A stretch of DNA of 64,000 bases from Georgenia sp. SYP-B2076 (GCF_003991205.1 NZ_RXOZ01000011.1:62001-126000); one strand, 5' to 3'; shown: positions 7,638 to 16,012, counted from the first letter of the stretch. Numbers and translations are program-made. The notes: generated by a model not told the origin, from the sequence alone.

Positions 7638-8785
7638 CGCTCGTCCTTGCCGTAGAACGCGCCCTGCGCGTACAGGGGCTTCAGCGGCGGCGTGGGGTTC
7701 GCCGGAGCCGGCGTCGCACCGATGATGGCCTCCGGCTCCTCGTAGAGCAGGCCGAGCCTCTGGTAGGCGGGGATGTCGTGCACCGAGAACAGCAGGACCT
7801 CGTCGCTGGCCGAGGCGTTGGTCCACCGGAAGTTCGTCCAGTTCGGCAGCGAGATGACGTCGCCGGCCTGGAAGGTGATCGTGCCGTTGTCGGTCTCGAG
7901 CGTGCCGTTGCCGGCTATCACGTAGACGACGGCGCTGGAGGTCCGGCGGTGGGTCTTGCCGGAGAAGCCGGGGACAAGCCGCTGGACCCAGCAGTCGATC
8001 GTGTCCATCGTCGGCCCGCCGGTGACCGGGTTCGCATACCGCAGCGCCAGCCCGTCGTAGGGCGATCCGACCTCGTTCCCGTACAGGGCGAGGCGCTCGC
8101 GGACGTCGCTCCATGCGTAGCGCAGGGGGAGTCGCGTGGTCCGCTCCTCCTCCCACGTCGGCCGCAGCCAGTGGCTGCGCGTGCCCACCCACTCGGACGT
8201 GCTTGGGCGGAGCTTCTGGCTGTCCTCGCCGTACGGCTCGTAGAACAGCGCCCCGAGCTTCTGGAGCAGGCCGACGTCGAGCGCGTCCAGCCAGTAGACG
8301 TCCTTGTCGGAGGGGTTGTGGTGGTCGTGCCAGGAGAAACGGGGAGTGAGGAGGAGGTCGAAGTCCTCCATCACGAGCTTCTCGCCGTCGACAGCGGTGT
8401 ACGCCTCGGGGTGTCCCTGGGTCACGAAGCGGAGCGCGCCGGGCGAGTGGCGGTGGGACCAGCAGATCTCACCCGACTTCACGAGCTGGAACCCGGCTGC
8501 GAGGTTGTGGGTCGTGATGGCGCCGCGGTCCTTCAGACCCGGGTTCACGCAGGTCAGGTGCCGACGGGCGGTGTCGACCGTGCCCAGGACGTCCGTTGCC
8601 TCGTCGAGCGCCTCCTTGGTCTCCGCCCAGCCCCAGCGGTGCGGGACGCCGGCGGGCTGAGGGCCGCCGATGGAGGCCATCAGGTACTTCTCCGCTTCCC
8701 ACTGGCCGCTCCAGTTCTTCCCGGCGAGCTTCTCGTTGAACGCCTCGAGCCTCGCGTTGCTGGTGTGGTTCTCCGTGGTGGTCAT
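7634..8785 (-). CDS. Gentisate/1-hydroxy-2-naphthoate-type cupin dioxygenase
   Basis: A 383-residue bicupin of gentisate 1,2-dioxygenase type. The N-terminal cupin has the His-x-His iron motif in CWSHRHSPGALRFV, and a second cupin lies at about residues 265-350 (HRRTSSAVVYVIAGNG). These Fe(II) enzymes cleave the ring of salicylate-, gentisate- or 1-hydroxy-2-naphthoate-like acids. It is the first gene of the five-gene leftward operon, and its promoter lies in the 549-base divergent region. Direct coupling to a PhdJ-like aldolase makes a PhdI-like role (1-hydroxy-2-naphthoate dioxygenase) more likely than gentisate cleavage, but this is inferred. Confidence 0.82.
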   Translation of the reverse strand: MTTTENHTSNARLEAFNEKLAGKNWSGQWEAEKYLMASIGGPQPAGVPHRWGWAETKEALDEATDVLGTVDTARRHLTCVNPGLKDRGAITTHNLAAGFQLVKSGEICWSHRHSPGALRFVTQGHPEAYTAVDGEKLVMEDFDLLLTPRFSWHDHHNPSDKDVYWLDALDVGLLQKLGALFYEPYGEDSQKLRPSTSEWVGTRSHWLRPTWEEERTTRLPLRYAWSDVRERLALYGNEVGSPYDGLALRYANPVTGGPTMDTIDCWVQRLVPGFSGKTHRRTSSAVVYVIAGNGTLETDNGTITFQAGDVISLPNWTNFRWTNASASDEVLLFSVHDIPAYQRLGLLYEEPEAIIGATPAPANPTPPLKPLYAQGAFYGKDER

Positions 8786-9061
8786 GAAGACTCCTTCCTC
8801 ACTTTTCGAGCGCCCGGCACTCTCTGTAAGCGCCCGGCATCCGGGCGAGCTGCCCTGGGTTGCTGGTGATGCTTGACGTGGTCTCGGGGGCTCAACGCCG
8901 AACCCTCGGTGGGACCGTGGCGCGGTCGGCGCCGGTCGTCACCTCGAAGGTCTCGATCGTCCTTCCGGGCGCTTGTCGCGACGGCACCAGGAGACAGGTG
9001 CTGTCAGTGGTGCTGATCACGTTTGCATCGTGACACAGGCCGATGGTGAATCCCTTTGGGA

Positions 9062-9076
9062 TTCTGACTGTCAGAA
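9062..9076. promoter_or_regulatory. Operator candidate TTCTG-N5-CAGAA, copy 1
   Basis: TTCTGACTGTCAGAA is a perfect inverted repeat of seven-base arms around one base. It lies 277 bases upstream of the cupin start and 259 bases upstream of the binding-protein start. The outer five bases recur exactly at 9187-9201. It may be the site of the IclR regulator at 490 or of an unseen regulator. Confidence 0.5.
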
Positions 9077-9186
9077 GTGAGCGCGCGGGCGTGTGGAGGT
9101 GGGTGCTGCATCGCCCTCCCGACGACCCGAAACAGTCGGTGTGAGCCCCGCCGCGAGTGCCGGTCGACCTCCACCGAGGCAGTGAC

Positions 9187-9201
9187 TTCTGGGACGCAGA
9201 A
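9187..9201. promoter_or_regulatory. Operator candidate TTCTG-N5-CAGAA, copy 2
   Basis: TTCTGGGACGCAGAA has the same outer pentamers and spacing as copy 1, 125 bases to its right (about twelve helical turns). It lies 134 bases before the start codon of the binding-protein gene. Repetition of pattern and spacing within one intergenic region supports a shared regulator. Confidence 0.5.
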
Positions 9202-9334
9202 TCTCGTGGAGGTGCCATGGGCGCGCGCATAGCGTCGCCAGGGAGGAAGCGTTCCTCACCGTCGGTGACGAACGCACGAGCCGGCCGGCTCGAGGACGAT
9301 GCCCGGTCCGTCGTCACCAAGAACAAGGAGTCCC

Positions 9335-10345
9335 ATGTCGAACATCCGCCGTGCACGGCCTCTTACGGGGCTGCTGCTCGCCGTACCCCTGGCGCTCGCC
9401 GCGTGCTCGTCGAGCGCGGGCGGCGACTCCGCCGGCGCGGCCGAGGCGCAGACCGCCGCCGCAGCCGGGGGCTCCGAAGAGCTGATTCCCGTCACCGTCG
9501 GCGCGCTCCCGATCGTGCCGACGGCAGCACTTCTGTACGGGGTCGACAACGGGATCTTCGAGGAGCACGGACTGGACGTCACCCTCGAGACCGGCGCCGG
9601 CGCGGAGAACTTCGTCGCCGCCCTCGTCGCCGGTGAGTTCGACTTCGCCTCGGTCAACACCGTCTCGGTGATGGTGGCGCTCGACAAGGACGTCCCGATC
9701 ACCGTGACCTCGGGCTACTCGCAGGCGTGGAGCGATGCCGACGGTGAGGACATCTCCGCCGTCCTCGCCAAGCCCGCCTCGGGCATCACGAGGCCCGCTG
9801 ACCTCGAGGGGCGCACGGTCGCGCTCAACCAGGTGAACTCCGCAGGGATGTTGAGCATCCGGGAAGCCGTGCGTCTGGACGGCGGTGACCCGGACGCCGT
9901 CAAGTTTGTCGAAATCAAGTTCCCGAACGCGATCGCGGCACTCGAGAGCGGGGACGTCGACGCGATCTGGGAGGTCGAGCCGTTCATCACCATCGCGCAG
10001 CGCGGTGGCGCGGAGGTGGTCTCGTGGAACTTCCTCGAGGCGTCGCCCGGCGTGAGCACCCAGATCATGGTGGCGGAAGCCGGCGTCGACCCTGCGCTCG
10101 TCGAGCAGTTCACCACGGCGCTCACCGACGTTCTCGAGCAGGCCGAGGGGGACGCCGAAGGCACGCGGCAGTCGCTGGTCAACCTGCTCGAGATGGATAC
10201 CGCGCTGGCGAAGAGCGCACGGATGGAGCACTTCACCACGGCCATCAACGTCGACGCGGTCGCGCGCTTCGCGGAGCTCGCGCTCGAGGAGAAGTTCATC
10301 GACGAAGCGGTCGACATGTCCGCGTTTCCTGCCGCCCCCGAGTGA
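9335..10345 (+). CDS. NMT1/THI5-like ABC substrate-binding lipoprotein
   Basis: A 336-residue exported binding protein. The N-terminus has basic residues, a hydrophobic stretch and the lipobox LAAC with lipidated Cys24, followed by a Ser/Gly/Ala-rich tether. The mature part (IPVTVGALPIVPTAALLYGV onward, with DFASVNTVS) is typical of NMT1/THI5-like and SsuA-like receptors for organic acids. ATG 9335 is chosen because AAGGAG sits four bases upstream and the signal peptide begins there. No ABC permease or ATPase gene lies in the window, so partners must be elsewhere. It probably captures the aromatic substrate of this cluster. Confidence 0.88.
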   Translation: MSNIRRARPLTGLLLAVPLALAACSSSAGGDSAGAAEAQTAAAAGGSEELIPVTVGALPIVPTAALLYGVDNGIFEEHGLDVTLETGAGAENFVAALVAGEFDFASVNTVSVMVALDKDVPITVTSGYSQAWSDADGEDISAVLAKPASGITRPADLEGRTVALNQVNSAGMLSIREAVRLDGGDPDAVKFVEIKFPNAIAALESGDVDAIWEVEPFITIAQRGGAEVVSWNFLEASPGVSTQIMVAEAGVDPALVEQFTTALTDVLEQAEGDAEGTRQSLVNLLEMDTALAKSARMEHFTTAINVDAVARFAELALEEKFIDEAVDMSAFPAAPE

Positions 10346-10424
10346 TATCGAAACGCTCGAGAACGCTGTGCTCATTGAAACCGCGCCGACCGCGCGAGCG
10401 CGCGGGGCTCGCATTTCTCGACGT

Positions 10425-10439
10425 TTCTTCAGATCAGAA
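10425..10439. promoter_or_regulatory. Imperfect copy of the TTCTG-N5-CAGAA palindrome
   Basis: TTCTTCAGATCAGAA differs from the pattern at 9062 and 9187 by one base. It lies 116 bases before the flavin reductase start, in the 209-base gap after the binding-protein gene, where a separate promoter for the monooxygenase genes would be expected. One mismatch makes chance occurrence possible. Confidence 0.35.
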
Positions 10440-10554
10440 GTTTATGGATCGCTCGGCGCGGATCGGGCAGGGTGAATCAATACCCGGCCAATGGCGAGAT
10501 CGATCGCCGAACCGAAATCGGCCGAAAGCATACGAAACAGAGAGGTTTCGGGTA

Positions 10555-11145
10555 ATGACACCCAGAACGTTTGCCTCGCCGTCGGGCGCCGGCGTCAGCC
10601 AGAACCTGACGCCTCGCAACGGCGACGGGCTGTCGCCCGACGAGTTCAAGGCCGCTTTCCGCAATCACCCCGCAGGCGTCGCGCTGATCACCGCCGACGA
10701 CGGCGAGAGGCCGGTCGCCCTCACCGCGACGTCCGTGATCTCTGTGAGCGCGGTCCCGCCGATGCTGGTCTTCTCGGTGACGGAGTTCTCGTCGAGCGCG
10801 CCGGTCCTGCGCGCAGCCGACACGGTCGTCGTGCACCTGCTCGGGGCCGAGCAGCTCGACCTGGCGAAGCTGGGTGCCACCAGCGGGATCGACAGGTTCG
10901 CCGACACCACCCTCTGGTCGCGACTGCCGACCGGTGAGCCGTTCTTCCCGTCGGCGTCCGTCTGGATCCGCGGTCGCGTCGTCGAGAAGGTCATCGTCGG
11001 CAACTCCATCGTCTTCGTCGTCCAGGGCCTCGAGGCGAAGATCGGCGACTCGGATGTCGACGCGGCGGAGCGCGAGTCCTCGGTTCCGCTCGTGTACCAC
11101 AACCGGACGTGGCACCACCTGGGCCAGGGCTCGAGGGTCGAGTAG
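10555..11145 (+). CDS. Flavin reductase (HpaC/HsaB-like)
   Basis: A 196-residue split-barrel flavin reductase. The family core is visible from FKAAFRNHPAGVALITA through ALTATSVISVSAVPPMLVFSV to the C-terminal VPLVYHNRTWHHL. Such proteins reduce free FMN or FAD with NAD(P)H and hand it to a partner oxygenase. It lies directly before two acyl-CoA-dehydrogenase-fold monooxygenase genes, the same pairing as HsaB with HsaA. ATG 10555 is chosen because AGAGG precedes it and homology begins soon after; the longer frame upstream overlaps the lipoprotein gene and is not real. Confidence 0.87.
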   Translation: MTPRTFASPSGAGVSQNLTPRNGDGLSPDEFKAAFRNHPAGVALITADDGERPVALTATSVISVSAVPPMLVFSVTEFSSSAPVLRAADTVVVHLLGAEQLDLAKLGATSGIDRFADTTLWSRLPTGEPFFPSASVWIRGRVVEKVIVGNSIVFVVQGLEAKIGDSDVDAAERESSVPLVYHNRTWHHLGQGSRVE

Positions 11146-11324
11146 GGCGGGTGCACCGGCAGGCGCTGAGCCGTCCCGCCGGCACATCACGGCCGTGATC
11201 GGCTGGTCACTTCTAGGCACCGGAAGAAATCGAAAGAACGGAACGGCCCTCTCACTCTGGTTCCGTCGAGAAGGCAAACACCCATCGCCGTGCCGGCATT
11301 GGTGCCGAAAACAAGGAGGTTCTC

Positions 11325-12500
11325 ATGAACGTTGACACTGCGACGATCCCGTCCACCGCCGGTCAGATCAAGCAGCGGGTCGCCGAGCTGGTCCCGGTTT
11401 TCCGCGCGCGGATCGAGGCGAGCAACCGCGATCGCAGCATCCCGCGAGAGTCGATCGACGACCTGGTCGACGCCGGGCTCGCACGGATGCTCGTCCCTGC
11501 CCGGTTCGGGGGCTCCGCCCTCACGACGCGGGACGCCGTCGAGGTGACCACCGCCGTCGCCCACGGGTGCCCGTCCACCGCGTGGCTGTCGTGGCTGATG
11601 ATCCACGACCCGCAGCTCGTCTCGATGTTCCCGCTCGAGGCGCAGGAGGCGGTGTGGGCCGACGGTCCCGACGTCGTGGTCGCGGGCTCTCACATGGGCA
11701 TGACCATCACTCCCGTCGAGGGCGGCTACCGCCTCTCCGGCCGCGGGGCGTTCACCAGCGGCTCCAACAACGCGGGGTGGGTCTACGTCGGCGGCATGCT
11801 CCCGCAGCCGGCCGGCCCGCCCCAGATCCGGTACTTCCTCCTGCGCGCAGGGCAGTACACGGTCGAGGACACGTGGGACACCGTCGGCATGCGTGGAACG
11901 GGGAGCAACACGGTCGTCGTCGACGACGTGTTCGTCCCGGAGAGCTTCAGCATGCTCCACGACGACGCCCGGGACGGCACCAGTCCCGGATCGAAGATCC
12001 ACGACACCCCCGCTCTGCGGCAGCCATGGGTGGCCATCGGGAGCCTCGGCTTCATCTCGACGATCGTCGGGGCGAGCCAGGCTGCCTACCAGGAGGTCGC
12101 AGCTGCGCTCGCCCAGAAGAGGACTCCCGCAGGGGCTCGCGTCGCCGAGAGCGAAGGCCTGCAGGTCGACGTCGGCCTGATCGCGGCCAAGCTCGACGCA
12201 GCCCTCGAGCTCCTCAACGGGCAGGCCGACCGAGCGGACGCCGGGGGTGACCTCACACTGGAGGAGCGCGCTGCACGCAGCCGGACCCAGACGTTCGCGG
12301 CGCAGCTGGCGCTGGAGGCCATCGACAAGCTGATGGAGATCGGCGGGACATCGATGTTCGCCTCGGGGGCGTTCGCGCAGCAGGTCTGGCGCGACGTCCA
12401 CTTCGCCGCAGCCCACATCTCGATCAGCAAGCGCGCCACCTATGCGCGCCATGCCCGGGCCGTCCTGGGCGTCGAGCCGCCCTTCGAGCTCTTCTACTGA
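11325..12500 (+). CDS. Flavin-dependent monooxygenase, acyl-CoA dehydrogenase fold (1)
   Basis: A 391-residue member of the class D flavoprotein monooxygenases, which have the acyl-CoA dehydrogenase fold but use reduced flavin and oxygen to hydroxylate aromatics (HsaA, HpaB- or DszC-like). The helical N-domain (about 10-120), central beta domain (SGRGAFTSGSNNAGW, then GMRGTGSNTVVVDDVFVPE) and C-terminal helical bundle (235-391) are in order. AAGGAGG is placed ideally before the ATG. It follows a flavin reductase and precedes a second enzyme of the same fold. The substrate is not known; hydroxylation of a phenolic or heteroaromatic acid would fit. Confidence 0.83.
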   Translation: MNVDTATIPSTAGQIKQRVAELVPVFRARIEASNRDRSIPRESIDDLVDAGLARMLVPARFGGSALTTRDAVEVTTAVAHGCPSTAWLSWLMIHDPQLVSMFPLEAQEAVWADGPDVVVAGSHMGMTITPVEGGYRLSGRGAFTSGSNNAGWVYVGGMLPQPAGPPQIRYFLLRAGQYTVEDTWDTVGMRGTGSNTVVVDDVFVPESFSMLHDDARDGTSPGSKIHDTPALRQPWVAIGSLGFISTIVGASQAAYQEVAAALAQKRTPAGARVAESEGLQVDVGLIAAKLDAALELLNGQADRADAGGDLTLEERAARSRTQTFAAQLALEAIDKLMEIGGTSMFASGAFAQQVWRDVHFAAAHISISKRATYARHARAVLGVEPPFELFY

Positions 12501-12593
12501 CCACAGCCGCCTGTCTCAACGGAGTGACGGGCCATCAAGGGAGTACCGGTGTGGCAGTGTGCTTCCCGGAGATCAAGAAAGGACGGCACCACG

Positions 12594-13766
12594 GTGACCG
12601 CAACGAACATCACCACCGGTCTCACCAAACAGGAGGCCATCAGGCGCGCCGAGGCGCTCGTCACGGTGCTCGCCGAGCGGGCGGCCGCGACGGAGCAGCT
12701 GCGACGGGTCCCGGACGAGTCGATATCCGACCTCAAGCAGGCCGGGCTCGTCTCGATCGCACGCCCTGAGCGGTTCGGCGGTCCGGGTCTGGACTACGAC
12801 GCCGCATTCGAGGTCGGCTACACCCTCGCGCAAGGCTGCGCCTCGACCGCGTGGATCACCGGGCTCACCCATATTCACGACTACGCCGCCGGTCGCGCGT
12901 CGGTGCAGGCGCAGGAGGCGTACTTCAGCGCGCCGGACACCATGAGCGCGTCGGCTTTCGCCCCCATGGGGAAGGTGACGCCCGTCGACGGAGGGTGGAT
13001 GTTCGAGGGGGCGTGGGCCACCTCGAGCGGTTGCGACCACGCCACATGGGTCCTGCTGGGTGGTGCGGTGGTCGAGGGTGACATGGTCCTCGCGATGGTG
13101 CCGCGCGACGCGGTGGAGATCGTCGATGACTGGCACGTCGCCGGGCTGCGCGGCACGGGGTCGAAGACGGTGAGGATCAGCGAGCCGGTCTTCGTGCCCG
13201 AGTGGCGGTGGATCCCGCGCTTCGGTGGCGATGCCAACCTCGAGATGCGTGACGAGTACGAGCGGCCTTCATACGGGGCGCCCGTCGCGGGCATGCTGCC
13301 CTTCCCCCAGATCTCGGTGCTGCTCGGCACGGCCCGCGCCGCGGTGGACACGTTCGCGAAGCAGGCGATGGAGCGCCGGATCCCCGGCGGCGCGCGGATC
13401 GCCGACCAGGTACCGATCCAGGTGCGTCTGGCCGAGTCCGAGGCCGAGGTTGATGCGGCACTGCTCCTCGCACGGTCGACCATCGCGGAGCTCATGAAGC
13501 GCGGTGCGGCGGGCGACACCTTCTCGGTCGAAGACCGTGTGACCTGGCGCCGGAACCACGCCTACGTCGCGAAACTCTGCGTCCAGGCAGTCAACAGGGT
13601 CTATGACGCAGCCGGCGGCGGCGCGATCTACGACCGCAACCCCATGCAGCGCTTCCACCGCGATGTCCACGCAGGCTCGCACCACATCGGCCTCAACTGG
13701 GACGACAACTCGGTTCTCTACGGGCGGGTCCGCTTGGGCCTGGAGCCCCAGGGGCTCTTCTGGTAG
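12594..13766 (+). CDS. Flavin-dependent monooxygenase, acyl-CoA dehydrogenase fold (2)
   Basis: A 390-residue paralogue of the preceding gene with the same domain order: helical N-domain, central beta domain (GLRGTGSKTVRISEPVFVPE) and helical C-domain. The two are clearly diverged, so they probably hydroxylate successive intermediates or form a hetero-oligomer rather than duplicate one activity. The GTG at 12594 is chosen over an upstream GTG because GAAAGGA lies about ten bases before it and the protein length then matches its neighbour. Gap to the upstream gene is 93 bases. Reduced flavin should come from one of the two reductases in the cluster. Confidence 0.82.
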   Translation: MTATNITTGLTKQEAIRRAEALVTVLAERAAATEQLRRVPDESISDLKQAGLVSIARPERFGGPGLDYDAAFEVGYTLAQGCASTAWITGLTHIHDYAAGRASVQAQEAYFSAPDTMSASAFAPMGKVTPVDGGWMFEGAWATSSGCDHATWVLLGGAVVEGDMVLAMVPRDAVEIVDDWHVAGLRGTGSKTVRISEPVFVPEWRWIPRFGGDANLEMRDEYERPSYGAPVAGMLPFPQISVLLGTARAAVDTFAKQAMERRIPGGARIADQVPIQVRLAESEAEVDAALLLARSTIAELMKRGAAGDTFSVEDRVTWRRNHAYVAKLCVQAVNRVYDAAGGGAIYDRNPMQRFHRDVHAGSHHIGLNWDDNSVLYGRVRLGLEPQGLFW

Positions 13767-13980
13767 TCACCAGAAGAGAGAGGGGGCCGGGCACTGGTAG
13801 CCAAGCGGCTCGTCGACAACCGAGTGCTCACGCGATCAGCCAGGCGGGCTCGATAAGACGGCTGGAGCTGGCGCGGGAGCACTCGCGTGTCGGGATGGGA
13901 GCCCGGTGAATCCGTGGATGCCCAACCGATTCCGCCTCTGACGTGTGTGGTGCTCGACTCGGCGCGCGACATCGAATCCC

Positions 13981-13995
13981 GGAGTCCAGGACTCC
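13981..13995. promoter_or_regulatory. Inverted repeat GGAGTCC-A-GGACTCC
   Basis: A perfect seven-base inverted repeat around a single base lies 146 bases before the MFS start codon. Size and symmetry suit a dimeric regulator, but no second copy was found in the window. Confidence 0.3.
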
Positions 13996-14052
13996 TGACA
14001 TGTTCGCTGGCGCCGTGCTGCACCCCAGGCAACTCGGGAATGGGGATGCTTC

Positions 14053-14067
14053 TTCTGGCTGACGGAA
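14053..14067. promoter_or_regulatory. Imperfect TTCTG-N5-CAGAA copy before the MFS gene
   Basis: TTCTGGCTGACGGAA matches the palindrome of 9062 and 9187 with one mismatch, 74 bases before the transporter start codon. If real, it would place the transporter in the same regulon as the dioxygenase operon. Confidence 0.3.
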
Positions 14068-14140
14068 GCTGATAACCGGATTCTGCGGTCGCCCCTACCT
14101 TGAAAATCGATGAAGCCGTGACCCGAGGCAAAGGAGCCCC

Positions 14141-15373
14141 ATGACCGACCTGACGCTTTCACCAGCTGCCCTACCCAGCAATCCCGCAGGCGTGGAGGAA
14201 TCCGTGGCGCGTCCGCGTGTCGGCGTGCTTCCTGTGGTGATCCTGATCGCCGCAGCCTGCATGCCTATACTCGGTTCCACGTCGATCGCGCCGCTGCAAC
14301 CGTCGATGATCGCAGCGTTCCCTGATCAGCCAGGAGCCGAAGTGCTTGTGGCCATGTCGCTGACCGTGCCAGCGCTGGTCATGGGGCTCACTGCGTTCAC
14401 GATCGGCCGTTTCATGGACGCGATCGGACGGAAGCGCGTGCTTGTGGCTGCGCTATTCCTGTACGCGTTCTTCGGGACGATGCCCCTGTATCTGCACGAC
14501 TTACCCCTGATTCTCGGCAGCCGAGTCGTCGTGGGCATCACCGAAGCGGCGATCTTCGCAGGAGTCACCACGATCCTCGCCGACTACTTCACTGGCGGCC
14601 GACGAGCGCGGTACTTCGGCATTCAAAACATCGCCACCTGCCTGTCTGCAGTGGTGTTCATCGCCCTGGCCGGCGTGCTCGGCAGCGGTAACTGGCGCAT
14701 CCCCTTCTGGATGTACACCATCGCCGTCGTGCTCGGAGTGCTCGCGTGGGCTTTCCTCCCCGTGACCGGCGGCGAGCGCGTGAAGCGCGTGAAGCTTTCC
14801 CCGGTGGATTGGAAGCTCTTGCGCAACCCGGTGCTGTTCACGATCGCAGCAGGCATCGCGTTCTACATCCCGGTCGGGCTGCTGTCCTTCAAGCTGGACA
14901 CGATCGGTGTCGTCTCGACAGCCGTTATCGGCGGCTTGAGCGCGATCGCTGCGTTCGCAACCGCGATCGGCGCTGGCTCGTACGCGTCCATCCTGAAGCG
15001 GCGACCTAACGTGCTGCTGCTCGCGGGCTTCGGGCTCTTGGGCATCGGGCTCCCGTTGCTCGGGCTCGGAGAGAGCATTCCGGTGGTGGCAACCGGCGCA
15101 GTCATCGCCAACATCGGTGGGGGCCTGCTCATTCCCACCCTGCAGAACTGGTCGGTTCAGAGCGTCCCGTTCGAGCAGCGCGGTCGCGCCGCAGGCTGGT
15201 TCACATCGAGCTTCTTCGCCGGGCACTTCATCGGCCCGGTGCTGATCGTGGGCCTGTCGACCACGATTCCGATCGGTGTACCGATTGCGATCTTTGGCGC
15301 TGCGGCACTCGTCATCGCCGTCATCGGTCGCCTGACTGTGCGACTCCGCCCGAACGAAGAGGTTGCCGCGTAG
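14141..15373 (+). CDS. MFS transporter
   Basis: A 410-residue integral membrane protein with about twelve hydrophobic segments and a loop between segments 2 and 3 (GRFMDAIGRKRV) matching the major facilitator signature. AAAGGAG precedes the ATG. It closes the catabolic island, so uptake of the aromatic substrate or export of an intermediate is likely. Base composition is clearly less GC-rich than in genes from 16,000 on, in keeping with the rest of the island. Substrate specificity cannot be judged from the sequence. Confidence 0.88.
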   Translation: MTDLTLSPAALPSNPAGVEESVARPRVGVLPVVILIAAACMPILGSTSIAPLQPSMIAAFPDQPGAEVLVAMSLTVPALVMGLTAFTIGRFMDAIGRKRVLVAALFLYAFFGTMPLYLHDLPLILGSRVVVGITEAAIFAGVTTILADYFTGGRRARYFGIQNIATCLSAVVFIALAGVLGSGNWRIPFWMYTIAVVLGVLAWAFLPVTGGERVKRVKLSPVDWKLLRNPVLFTIAAGIAFYIPVGLLSFKLDTIGVVSTAVIGGLSAIAAFATAIGAGSYASILKRRPNVLLLAGFGLLGIGLPLLGLGESIPVVATGAVIANIGGGLLIPTLQNWSVQSVPFEQRGRAAGWFTSSFFAGHFIGPVLIVGLSTTIPIGVPIAIFGAAALVIAVIGRLTVRLRPNEEVAA

Positions 15374-16012
15374 CATCCGCGTTCACTGTGAGGCGAGGGC
15401 GCGAGCAACATCCCTCACCTCACCGGCGGCACCGCCTTCGCGGTCGGTGCCGCCCACCAGCAACAGCTTCTCGAAGACAGAAGAACGTGGCAAACAGGTA
15501 CCGGTCAGCGATGGTCGAGGGCAGCTTCAGTCGCCGCCGGTCCGTCTCCGGCCAGGGGACGAGTCTCGCGTCGTGCCAGGTTGGTCGCTACCTACGGTTG
15601 AGCTTTGACTCTCTCGGGTTTCGCGACTGCTTTTTCTGGACCGGCGTCGCGCATGTTGACGCCCATGATGCCGACCCGCAGGGTGCGGTGCCCTGAATCG
15701 ATGACCCCGTCGTGCACGGTGGCTTCGAGTTGGAGGAAAGCCTGTACGTCGCGCAGCCGAGTCTCACAATGGGCGGACACACAGCCGGTGTGCGGCCGTC
15801 GCGCTGCGGTCGGCGGAATCGGGATTCGCCGTACCGACTCCCGGCCGGAGGCAGCTTGAGCTGCGCCAGCGGCGGCGTCCCCCGAGGCGTCGGCGTCATC
15901 CCGTAGTGCCATGCCACCGACCACGGCTCCTTGTACAGTTGTGCCCAGCGGGCCCTCTGCCGCCGCTCGCCGCGGATGCCGCCGTCGGCCCTGCACCCGT
16001 CAGGGAGCCACC
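15374..16012. other. Island boundary, no confident gene
   Basis: A 639-base stretch between the MFS gene and the transaldolase-like gene. A hairpin at 15425-15454 could end the island transcript. A leftward open frame at 15592-15996 could encode up to 134 residues and contains TRLRDVQAFLQLEATVHDGV, which looks more protein-like than most shadows. It has no ribosome site and I recognise no family, so I do not call it. Composition changes here from moderate to very high GC. Confidence 0.4.
15425..15454 (+). terminator. Hairpin after the MFS gene
   Basis: GGCGGCACCG pairs perfectly with CGGTGCCGCC over a ten-base loop, 52 bases past the MFS stop. No T-run follows. It is a plausible terminator of the transporter transcript. 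Confidence 0.5.

Larger units (their letters stand above)
8786..9334. other. Divergent control region, no gene
   Basis: This 549-base stretch separates the leftward cupin operon from the rightward binding-protein gene. I see no supported gene. It contains two copies of a TTCTG-N5-CAGAA palindrome, listed separately, so it is best read as a two-way regulatory region. Confidence 0.6.
13767..14140. other. 374-base gap before the MFS gene
   Basis: No gene supported. The stretch holds a perfect inverted repeat at 13981-13995 and an imperfect TTCTG-N5-CAGAA copy at 14053-14067, listed separately. It probably carries the promoter and control sites of the downstream transporter. Confidence 0.5.

Noticed and set aside
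8892-9356. Leftward 154-codon frame in the divergent control region
   Set aside because: No ribosome site, no recognisable motif, and it covers the operator candidates and the start of the lipoprotein gene.
15592-15996. Leftward 134-codon frame at the island boundary
   Set aside because: Part of it looks protein-like, but there is no ribosome site and no family I can name; kept only as a note under the gap.
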